Shown here in pieces: positions 54,780 through 64,000 of a stretch of DNA of 64,000 bases. The position numbers and the translations under genes are program-made. How positions within the stretch are numbered: the first letter of the stretch is position 1; every line of letters begins with the position of its first letter. Source of the stretch: Roseobacter sp. GAI101. Lineage in GTDB: Bacteria; Pseudomonadota; Alphaproteobacteria; Rhodobacterales; Rhodobacteraceae. Under the pieces are notes generated by a model. The model worked only from the letters and a program-made list of their open reading frames with translations, did no database searches and was not told the DNA's origin. Location: NCBI RefSeq assembly GCF_000156335.1, contig NZ_DS999213.1:2716929-2780928 (forward strand). The letters are read 5' to 3'.

Positions 54780-55381
54780 GCCGCATTCCTTTCATCCTTT
54801 TGCACGAGCCCAGACATGGCCCGCGCTGTCAAAATCAATTGGTCAATTGTGTCCTTCAGCATCTGAGACTGCTGATCGTTATCAAGTGCACCAGCGTCAT
54901 CAAACGCGCTAAACCCATTCGATACAGCGACCTGATTTGGCACCACCGTCACACCGATGTTTCCCAACATCATTCGTAGCGGAACAAGACCCCGCAAGCC
55001 GCCCAAAGCGCCAGGTGCGACAGACCCAAGGGCTGCCACCTTGCCACGATAAGCCCACAGAGGCGGCTCATTCTCTGTATGCGGGCGCGAAATCCAATCC
55101 AGCGCATTCGTAAGCAAAGGCGAGATTGAACTGTTGTACTCGGGCGAGGCGATGAACAGCCCGTCATGGTCAACGAAGAGTTGTTTCAGCCGCTTTGCGT
55201 TTTCTGGCAGACCAGTCTCTGCTTCGATATCACCATTGTAAATTGGCATCTCAAAATCCTTGAGATCAATCAGGGTGGCCTCGACGCCCGACTGCCGGGC
55301 AATGTCCGCAGCCAAAGCTGCAAGCTTCTTGTTTGTGGACGCGGTCCGCGCACTGCCTGCGAACATGAGAAGTTTGGGCAT
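54776..55381 (-). CDS. NADPH-dependent FMN reductase family protein
   Basis: Flavodoxin-fold oxidoreductase of 201 residues. It has MFAGSARTASTNKKLAALAA for FMN phosphate binding, the SPEYNSSISPLLTNALDWISR motif near residue 80, and a GALGGLRGLVPLR loop. Such enzymes reduce quinones or azo compounds by two electrons. Read after doxX and before the coupled pirin gene, it belongs to a detoxification-type cluster. Confidence 0.92.
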   Translation of the reverse strand: MPKLLMFAGSARTASTNKKLAALAADIARQSGVEATLIDLKDFEMPIYNGDIEAETGLPENAKRLKQLFVDHDGLFIASPEYNSSISPLLTNALDWISRPHTENEPPLWAYRGKVAALGSVAPGALGGLRGLVPLRMMLGNIGVTVVPNQVAVSNGFSAFDDAGALDNDQQSQMLKDTIDQLILTARAMSGLVQKDERNAA

Positions 55382-55416
55382 GGATCTGACTTTCTGGTTG
55401 CGGCAAAGGGTTTATA

Positions 55417-55848
55417 TCAGGCCTTCAAGTTTTGCGGAATATAACCGTCGGTCACCGGCAGTTTGCGCAAAGCGAAAGGACCATTTCCCTGAAGGGCGAC
55501 CGCGACGGCAAGAAGCACCAGCAACAACGGGAATTCCCAACCGCCACCTTCGGCGCTGAACACCCAGTTGTTACCGGCATGCACCCAAAGCGCCCCCAGC
55601 AGCACCGGGATTGAGAGAAGAGCGGCCAGGCGCGTGTAGAGGCCCAAAAGGATGGCGGTGCCGCCGGCAATTTCCGCAAGGATCGTCAGATATGCGGCGG
55701 TTGCCGGCAGCCCGAGGCTGGCGAAATATCCCACAGTGCCCGGTATGGTGAAAACCAGTACTTTCAGCAGGTCGTGGGCCAGCAGGGTGCCGCCAAGGGA
55801 GATGCGGGTGATAAATGCGCCGTAATTTGGGTTTGTTGGCTGTGTCAT
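55417..55848 (-). CDS. DoxX family membrane protein
   Basis: Four-helix membrane protein of 143 residues. The DoxX pattern is visible: GTLLAHDLLKVLVFTIPGTVGYFASLGLP, then a central EIAGGTAILLGLYTRLAALL and the last helix LLLVLLAVAVALQGNGPFAL. DoxX proteins often accompany pirins and quinone reductases and may handle thiol or quinone redox at the membrane. First gene of the four-gene minus-strand set, divergent from LysR. Confidence 0.92.
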   Translation of the reverse strand: MTQPTNPNYGAFITRISLGGTLLAHDLLKVLVFTIPGTVGYFASLGLPATAAYLTILAEIAGGTAILLGLYTRLAALLSIPVLLGALWVHAGNNWVFSAEGGGWEFPLLLVLLAVAVALQGNGPFALRKLPVTDGYIPQNLKA

Positions 55849-55960
55849 GTTCGTTCTCCAGCTGTGTGTTTCTTGGTCTGAAGCATAGATTGCATGTAAA
55901 GCTGGGATTGATAATATTGATATCTGGAAGATAACTCATTCCATTAGGTTGATAGTGTAG

Positions 55961-56866
55961 ATGGATCAAATCTCTCGTGTTGGCGTCTTTATTGCCGTTG
56001 TTAAGGCCCAGAGCTTTGCAGGTGCCGCCCGCTCCTTGGGGATCACCAGCTCGGCAGTGTCCAAGCAAGTCCAGAACCTTGAGCAGGATTTGCAGGTGAA
56101 ACTGCTCAATCGCACCACACGGAATGTGTCAGTCACCGAAGAGGGCGCGGTATATTACGAAGGTGCAGCGCGGGCGTTGGAGGATTTGCAGGAGGCGCAG
56201 GAGCAGATCTACGAACTAAAGTCGCGCCCCAGAGGGCCGTTGAAGATCAGCTTTCCGCTGAGCCTTGGAAACAAATATTTTGGTCAGGCCATCGCATCAT
56301 TTGCGGCACAATATCCGGAGGTCGATCTGGACGTGAGTCTGGATGAGCGCTTTGTCGATATCGTCAATGAGGGGTTCGATCTCGCAGTGCGCATCGGGTC
56401 GCTCAAAGATACGTCACTGGTCGCGCGGCGCATGGCATCTTGCCCCTTCGTGATATGTGCAAGCGCCGGTTATCTTGAAACACATGGCACCCCGCAGACC
56501 CCCGGCGATCTTGCAGATCATAATGTGCTGGCGTTTACGGGAAACAGCGGGCTGCACGAGTGGCGTTATCAGGATGCAACAGGCCAGATCGGGCAAGTCA
56601 GCCTGCGGGGAAACTTCAAGGCTGACTCAGGTGAAATCCTGTGCAGCGCCGCGTTGCAAGGCGTTGGCATTGCCATTCTTCCAGTCTTCTACGTCGCAAA
56701 GCATCTCAAGACTCGGAAATTGCAAGCCGTGCTGCCCGATTACGTGACATCGCCCAAGCGTGACATCTACGCGGTGTTCCAGCCAAACCGTTTCCAATCC
56801 ACCCGACTGCGGTTGTTCGTGGATCATCTGGTTTCAACCTCCAAACAACTGCCGTGGGAAAGCTGA
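55961..56866 (+). CDS. LysR-family transcriptional regulator
   Basis: Regulator of 301 residues. The helix-turn-helix is FIAVVKAQSFAGAARSLGITSSAVSKQVQNLEQDL, followed by NRTTRNVSVTEEG. The effector domain starts RGPLKISFPLSLG. It is divergent from the doxX-FMN reductase-pirin-pirin set over a 112-base AT-rich gap containing several GATA/TATC-like half-sites, the expected place for its binding sites. It is probably the activator of that set in response to a quinone or electrophile. Confidence 0.93.
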   Translation: MDQISRVGVFIAVVKAQSFAGAARSLGITSSAVSKQVQNLEQDLQVKLLNRTTRNVSVTEEGAVYYEGAARALEDLQEAQEQIYELKSRPRGPLKISFPLSLGNKYFGQAIASFAAQYPEVDLDVSLDERFVDIVNEGFDLAVRIGSLKDTSLVARRMASCPFVICASAGYLETHGTPQTPGDLADHNVLAFTGNSGLHEWRYQDATGQIGQVSLRGNFKADSGEILCSAALQGVGIAILPVFYVAKHLKTRKLQAVLPDYVTSPKRDIYAVFQPNRFQSTRLRLFVDHLVSTSKQLPWES

Positions 56867-57393
56867 ATCAGCAACACTCAAAAAGTCGGGCTGTATGCGT
56901 GGGTGAAACGCCACATCCATTTTGCCAAGATCGTCGTGGCTATGCCCGAGATCGACGAACAGCGATGGAGTGGAACACCTAACAAAATCTGGAAGCGCGG
57001 CCATCGGCACCTTTACAGCGAAGGCTATCTTCCCGCCCTTTTGGCATGTGGACGGCTAAGAAGTGAGAGACGCAGATCTTGCTCAGAAACCGCCCTTGGC
57101 GAGTGCTTCTGCAAGAATATGGTCTTAAATCCATGGGCCTATTTGCGGCCTAGGTTTTTGAAAACCACCTGTGCGTTTTCATGGGCAATGGCCATAGACC
57201 GACCTAAGGATAATCTGAGGGGTCTCTCGGGCTAGAAAGCGAAGAGGCAAACCCGGTGCAAACGCCAAAGACGGGTATCTTTGGGTAAATCACGTAAGTT
57301 ATTGAATAAATTTGGTTTTATAGCCAAGAAAACCATCGGCGACGCGCAATTTGATACGCGCCGCGCAATTTTATGTGCTTCCCTACAAAACCC
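56867..57393. other. 527-base gap without a recognised gene
   Basis: Only short open frames are seen; one at about 56903-57235 has no recognised similarity and an unconvincing composition. The region has small hairpins: GGTTTTTGAAAACC at 57153-57166, and CCAAAG paired with CTTTGG around 57270-57290. The TTTGCGCG-like repeats near 57345-57370 lie next to the gyrB stop. It could hold a decayed gene or a small RNA. No riboswitch class was matched with confidence. Confidence 0.45.
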
Positions 57394-59886
<2,493 letters not shown>

Positions 59887-59891
<5 letters not shown>

Positions 59892-60507
59892 TAAAGGGGA
59901 TCAACAGCCCAACGAGAATCAGCAGGCACCCGGCGACGATATTGATCCGTTTCAGGGTGTCCGTATTGGTCATCAGCCCCCGGATTTTCCCTACGAAAGC
60001 GGCAATGGCAAGGTTGCCCAAAAGCGGTATCGTGACGGAGACGGCAATGATTGCAGCGACGTCAACCCAGGTGATAGCGCGCAGATCAAAGAAGCCCGGC
60101 AAGACGCCGATATAGAACAACACGGCCTTTGGATTGCCTAAAATCGCCAGCAAACCGGCTGCAAATCCGGACCATGCACCGGGCCGCGTCAGGCGGCTGT
60201 CGCTGCTGATCTTTGCACCTGAGTGACGGATCAGCAGGGCACCCATCAACAAAAAGACACCGCAAGCCAGCCAGCGCATGCCCAGCATGAAGACATCAAA
60301 GACCGACAGGATCCAACTGATCCCCAAAACCGCCACCAGCGGCCAAAGCATGTCACCGATGGACACACCCAAGGCCAGCGGCCAGGCGGCGCTGAAGCCG
60401 CCCGAAAGCGCGCGCGCCATGATCGCCAGCCACACCGGACCGGGCGTCAGGAAAAGGATCAGCAACGCGCCACAGTAAAGCAGCAGATCGGGTAGGGTGA
60501 TTGTCAT
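59887..60507 (-). CDS. LysE family amino-acid exporter
   Basis: Inner-membrane protein of 206 residues with about six hydrophobic helices. It has the LysE/RhtB-type start LFLTPGPVWLAIMARALSGGFSAAWPLALGVSIGDMLW and a middle GAWSGFAAGLLAILGNPKAVLFYIGVLPGFF with the conserved NPKA. It exports amino acids or homoserine-lactone-like molecules; the substrate is unknown. Its start overlaps the recF stop by four bases, so it is co-translated with replication genes, an unusual insertion between recF and gyrB. Confidence 0.92.
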
Positions 60508-61601
60508 GGTTGCATCCGTGTTCCTGAAATACCGTCGGTTTCGGTGACTTCCAGCATCTGTGCCCGCGGGCCAAGACTGTCGAAAAGCTCTGCTCCGGTA
60601 CCGGTCATCCAGGCCTGCGCGCCAAGGGCGGTGATTTCATCATAAAGCGCAGCACGTCGGCTTGCATCCAGATGGGCCGCCACCTCGTCCAGCAAAAGCA
60701 ACGGGGGTGCCCCGAAATCTGCGGCCAATGCACGGGCATTGGCAAGGATCAGTGACACAAGCAGGGCTTTCTGCTCGCCTGTTGAGCAATCGCGCGCGGG
60801 GACGTCTTTGGCGGCATAGACGCCCTCCAGATCAGCCCTATGGGGACCAATCAACGTGCGCCCAGCCGCCAGATCACGCATGCGGTTGTCAGCAAGGGCA
60901 GCACGCAGGTCCTGCGCTGTCGTGGGCATGTCGCAGATCAAGGAAAGCGTTGCGGTCGGAAATGCGGTTTCGGCCTGGGATTGCGCTTCGGTAATGGCTT
61001 GCAGGGCGCTTTGCCGGTTTGCATGGATCGCGGCACCGGCCTCGGCGAGCTGTTGTTCAAGCGCGAGGTACCAGGAAGGTTCGCGCACCATGTCCTTGAG
61101 CAGGCGATTGCGTTCGCGCATGGCCTTTTCATAGGCCAGGGACTGCTCGGCATGATCCGGCAAGAAGCTGAGCGTCATCCGGTCAAGAAAGCGCCTGCGT
61201 CCTTCTGCGCCTTCGATCCACAGCCGGTCCATCGAGGGGATGAGCCAGAGCACCCGCGCAATTCTGCCAAGCGCGGTCTGCGGTGTCGCCTTGCCGTCGA
61301 TGCGCACCTGTCGTGCAGCCCCGGCTTCGGACCAGATTTCAATTTCATGTGCGCTGCCCAGAGAATGCAGCAGTGCCGTGACCTTCCAACCAAGAGCTTC
61401 CGGCCGTCTGGTCATGTCCAGCGCGCTCGAACGGCGCAGGCCACGTCCTGGCGACAGCAGCGACACCGCTTCGAGGATATTGGTTTTGCCCGCCCCGTTC
61501 GGCCCATGGATCGCCACCGGCCGCGTGTCACTGTCAACGATCGCCCGCTTGTGCGACCGAAAATGCGACAGTGTCAGATGAGAGATGAAAAGCTGGGTCA
61601 C
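60504..61601 (-). CDS. recF: DNA replication and repair protein RecF
   Basis: SMC-like ATPase of 365 residues that loads RecA at gaps. Walker A is IHGPNGAGKTNILEAVSLLSPG. The signature region is DCSTGEQKALLVSLIL, and Walker B is LLLLDEVAAHLDASRRAALYDEI. It follows dnaN by 58 bases in the usual dnaA-dnaN-recF order. Confidence 0.96.
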   Translation of the reverse strand: MTQLFISHLTLSHFRSHKRAIVDSDTRPVAIHGPNGAGKTNILEAVSLLSPGRGLRRSSALDMTRRPEALGWKVTALLHSLGSAHEIEIWSEAGAARQVRIDGKATPQTALGRIARVLWLIPSMDRLWIEGAEGRRRFLDRMTLSFLPDHAEQSLAYEKAMRERNRLLKDMVREPSWYLALEQQLAEAGAAIHANRQSALQAITEAQSQAETAFPTATLSLICDMPTTAQDLRAALADNRMRDLAAGRTLIGPHRADLEGVYAAKDVPARDCSTGEQKALLVSLILANARALAADFGAPPLLLLDEVAAHLDASRRAALYDEITALGAQAWMTGTGAELFDSLGPRAQMLEVTETDGISGTRMQP

Positions 61602-61659
61602 GCGGGATACCCGAATTCTTCAAAGAACTCGGTCCGGAATTTTAGAAAATTCCGGCTAC

Positions 61660-62778
61660 TCACACACGCATCGGCATCACGACGTACACGGCGGACATGT
61701 CATTGCCCTCGCGCATCAACGTCGGATCGCCCGATGAGTTGAACAGGAATACGGCGTTCTCGCGGTCTACCTGGCTGGCAATTTCAAGCAGGTATTTCGC
61801 GTTGAACCCGATCTCGAGCCGCTCGTCCGCGTAGGCAACCACCAGTTCTTCTTCGGCGGCACCGCTGTCGGGCGCGTTGACGGAAAGGATCAACCGGTCT
61901 TCATCCAGCTGCAGTTTCACCGCACGCGACCGTTCCGAGCTGACGGTCGCCACGCGGTCCACGGCACGGGCGAAATCGCTGGCATCGACTTCCATCTTGC
62001 GCGTGTTGCCCTGCGGGATCACGCGGGTGTAGTCGGGGAAGGTGCCATCAATCACTTTTGACGTCAGCGTGATATCAGGGGTGGCAAAGCGTATTTTTGT
62101 CTCGGACACTGACACGGCGATCTGCATGTCGTCGTCATCCAGAAGCTTGCGCAATTCGCCTACGGTCTTACGCGGCACGATCACACCGGGCATGTCGTCG
62201 GCCCCTTCGGGCATCGGCGCATCAATACGCGCCAGACGGTGGCCATCGGTTGCAACGCAGCGCAACACCTTGTTGCCTTCGCTTTCCGAGATATGCATGT
62301 AAACGCCGTTCAGGTAATACCGGGTTTCTTCAGTCGAAATGGCGAATTTCGATTTGTCGAACAAGCGGCGCAGCACTGGGGCCGGCGCGCTGAAATTCGA
62401 CTGGTATTCAGAGGACGCCATCACGGGGAAATCTTCGCGCGGCAACGTCGCCAGCGAAAAGTTCGAGCGCCCCGCCTCGACCGTCAGACGGCCTGCGGCA
62501 CTGTCCGAGGTCAGCGTGATCAACGCGCCATCAGGCAGTTTGCGGACGATTTCATGCAATGTGGTCGCGGAAACGGTCGTGGCACCGGCGCGTTCGATCT
62601 GTGCGGGGGCCTTGTCGACCACCTCGATGTCCAGATCGGTGGCGCGGAAGGACGCGTCGCTGCCTTCTGCTTCGATCAATACGTTGGCGAGGATCGGAAT
62701 GGTGTTGCGGCGCTCTACCACTGACTGGGCCTGTGACACGGCCTTAAGCAGTGCTGCGCGTTCGATGCTGAATTTCAT
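61660..62778 (-). CDS. dnaN: DNA polymerase III beta sliding clamp
   Basis: Ring-shaped processivity clamp of 372 residues. It begins [30 protein letters not shown] and ends with the conserved VVMPMRV. ATG at 62778 with GGAG seven bases upstream; a TTG two codons earlier is also in frame but less likely. The three-domain length is normal. Confidence 0.97.
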   Translation of the reverse strand: MKFSIERAALLKAVSQAQSVVERRNTIPILANVLIEAEGSDASFRATDLDIEVVDKAPAQIERAGATTVSATTLHEIVRKLPDGALITLTSDSAAGRLTVEAGRSNFSLATLPREDFPVMASSEYQSNFSAPAPVLRRLFDKSKFAISTEETRYYLNGVYMHISESEGNKVLRCVATDGHRLARIDAPMPEGADDMPGVIVPRKTVGELRKLLDDDDMQIAVSVSETKIRFATPDITLTSKVIDGTFPDYTRVIPQGNTRKMEVDASDFARAVDRVATVSSERSRAVKLQLDEDRLILSVNAPDSGAAEEELVVAYADERLEIGFNAKYLLEIASQVDRENAVFLFNSSGDPTLMREGNDMSAVYVVMPMRV

Positions 62779-62867
62779 ATGCAATCTCCATTCCGGCAGT
62801 CCGGGAGGGCAAACTACCCTGTTCCGGTGTATTCACAAGAGTTTTATTGACTTTTCAGCGCGAAACA

Positions 62868-62885
62868 AAGGCCCGTCAAGGCCTT
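62868..62885 (-). terminator. Short hairpin after dnaA
   Basis: AAGGCC (62868-62873) and GGCCTT (62880-62885) form a 6-bp stem with a six-base loop between the dnaA stop and dnaN. On the minus strand TGTTTCG follows. Possible weak terminator or attenuator. Confidence 0.4.
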
Positions 62886-62914
62886 AGCTTCAGTTCTGTT
62901 TTGGGGTGTCGTTC

Positions 62915-64000
62915 TTATGCTTCAAGCGCGCGGCGCAGCAATTCCAGATCTTCGGCAATCTGCGCGTCGTTTTGCTTGAGTTCTTCGATGCGTTTCACAC
63001 CGTGCATGACCGTTGTGTGGTCGCGACCACCAAAGCGACGGCCGATCTCGGGCAAGGACCGGCTGGTCATTTTCTTGCATAGATACATGGCGACCTGGCG
63101 GGGCCGCGCATAGCTGCGCAGGCGCTTGGGGCCGACCATGTCGCTCAGGCGGATGTTATAGTGTTCGGAAACCTTGCGCTGAATTTCCTCGACGCTGATC
63201 TTGCGTTCAGAGGCGCGCAGCACGTCGGCCAGACAATCCTGCGTCAGGTCCATGTTGATTTCACGGCCCACCAAAGATGCAAAGGCGAACAGACGGGTCA
63301 AAGCCCCTTCAAGGACGCGCACGTTCGTGGTGATCCGGTGGGCGAGGAATTCCAATACGCCTGCCTCTACTTCGAGACCGGGATAGTTTTTCTGCTGGGT
63401 CTCGACTTTGCTTTGCAAAATACCAAGGCGCAGTTCGTAATCGGTTGGGTGCAAATCCACGACCAGGCCGCATTGCAGGCGGGATTTCACGCGATCTTCA
63501 AGATCCTTGATCTCGCCGGGGGCGCGATCGGCGGAAATGATGATCTGCTTGTTCTGGTCTACAAGCGCGTTGAACGTGTGAAAGAATTCTTCCTGGGTGC
63601 TGTCCTTGCCTGCGATGAATTGGACGTCATCAACCATCAACACGTCAACCGAGCGGAAGATTTCCTTGAAATCCATCATCTTGCGGTCGCGCAGTGCCTG
63701 AACAAAACGATACATGAACTGCTCTGCCGACAGGTAAAGCACGTTCAGTTCGGGTTTTCTGATCTGCAATTCCTGCGCAATGGCATGCATCAGGTGCGTC
63801 TTGCCAAGGCCGACCCCACCATAAAGGAACAGCGGGTTGAAGGTGACAGGACCGCCTTCGGCCACGCGACGGGCGGCGGCATGGGCCAGTTCGTTCGGCT
63901 TGCCGACAACAAAGTTGTCAAAGCTGAAGCGCGCATCAAGCGGGGCGGTGTTCAGCGGGGCATTCGCTGGCGGCGACGCTGGCGCTGGCGCTGCGGCTTG
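62915..64000 (-). CDS. dnaA: Chromosomal replication initiator DnaA (5' end beyond window)
   Basis: AAA+ initiator that melts the replication origin. At the right edge an Ala/Pro-rich linker is visible, so domain I is missing from the window. The open frame continues upstream of the ATG at 63865 into the Ala/Pro linker and the [18 protein letters not shown] entry, so that ATG is not the start. Walker A is [14 protein letters not shown] and Walker B is [13 protein letters not shown]. The C-terminal DnaA-box-binding helix has [15 protein letters not shown]. About 361 residues lie inside the window. Confidence 0.98.
   Translation of the reverse strand, partial: QAAAPAPASPPANAPLNTAPLDARFSFDNFVVGKPNELAHAAARRVAEGGPVTFNPLFLYGGVGLGKTHLMHAIAQELQIRKPELNVLYLSAEQFMYRFVQALRDRKMMDFKEIFRSVDVLMVDDVQFIAGKDSTQEEFFHTFNALVDQNKQIIISADRAPGEIKDLEDRVKSRLQCGLVVDLHPTDYELRLGILQSKVETQQKNYPGLEVEAGVLEFLAHRITTNVRVLEGALTRLFAFASLVGREINMDLTQDCLADVLRASERKISVEEIQRKVSEHYNIRLSDMVGPKRLRSYARPRQVAMYLCKKMTSRSLPEIGRRFGGRDHTTVMHGVKRIEELKQNDAQIAEDLELLRRALEA

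Noticed and set aside
56903..57235. Possible 110-codon gene or transposase remnant before gyrB
   Set aside because: No recognisable domain, no convincing ribosome-binding site and no flanking inverted repeats were seen.
62779..62914. Replication origin between dnaN and dnaA
   Set aside because: Only one weak DnaA-box-like sequence (GTATTCACA) was found and no AT-rich melting region is evident.

Overview
The window looks like chromosome of a Rhodobacteraceae (Roseobacter-group) alphaproteobacterium. It ends in a dnaA-dnaN-recF-(lysE)-gyrB block read on the minus strand. It carries a RcGTA-type spike-base protein and a DUF2793 fibre protein, TRAP transport with sugar-acid catabolism, TspO plus Idi, and several surface-polysaccharide gene blocks. 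These family assignments rest on reading the translated sequence; no database search was run.

Layout. 0-3.7 kb: a parvulin-type peptidyl-prolyl isomerase (cut by the left edge) divergent from secA. 3.7-15 kb: exopolysaccharide genes. These are two initiating sugar-phosphate transferases flanking a small spike-base protein, a PPP-like phosphatase, a YjbH-YjbF-Wza-like operon, and a GtrB-GtrA-methyltransferase-GtrII-like operon for decorating glycans. 14.7-20.7 kb: a PfkB sugar kinase, a GMC oxidoreductase, TspO, Idi, and an acyl-CoA racemase/CoA-transferase with an enoyl-CoA hydratase. 20.9-34.5 kb: a second surface block with a DUF2793 beta-helix fibre, an 830-residue RTX protein, a KpsM/KpsT/KpsE-like capsule ABC exporter, two sulfotransferases, two O-acyltransferases, a GT2 and an 835-residue two-domain glycosyltransferase.

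34.7-43.3 kb: catabolic genes that include three lesions within 2.8 kb. An MFS transporter and a GntR regulator are frameshifted, and a DapA-family gene has an in-frame stop. Intact neighbours are an alcohol dehydrogenase, a cupin, a LysR regulator, an aldehyde dehydrogenase and a DAO-type oxidoreductase. 43.6-51.6 kb: one long operon (TRAP DctP-DctQ-DctM, a small membrane protein, an IlvD/Edd dehydratase, a RraA-family protein, alpha-ketoglutaric semialdehyde dehydrogenase) divergent from a GntR regulator, with a palindromic operator between them. This fits uptake and non-phosphorylative oxidation of a pentonate or similar sugar acid. 51.8-53 kb: a methionine aminopeptidase divergent from a ParD-like antitoxin, with a perfect 11-bp inverted repeat between them. 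53-56.9 kb: two pirins, an FMN reductase and DoxX, divergent from a LysR regulator. 57.4-64 kb: gyrB, lysE-type exporter, recF, dnaN and dnaA (5' end beyond the right edge).

No rRNA, tRNA, CRISPR array, integrase or intact insertion sequence was recognised. The most interesting leads are the scattered GTA-type spike genes inside polysaccharide loci, the Map/ParD-like pair with its shared operator, the RraA-family protein in the sugar-acid operon, and the cluster of three gene lesions.
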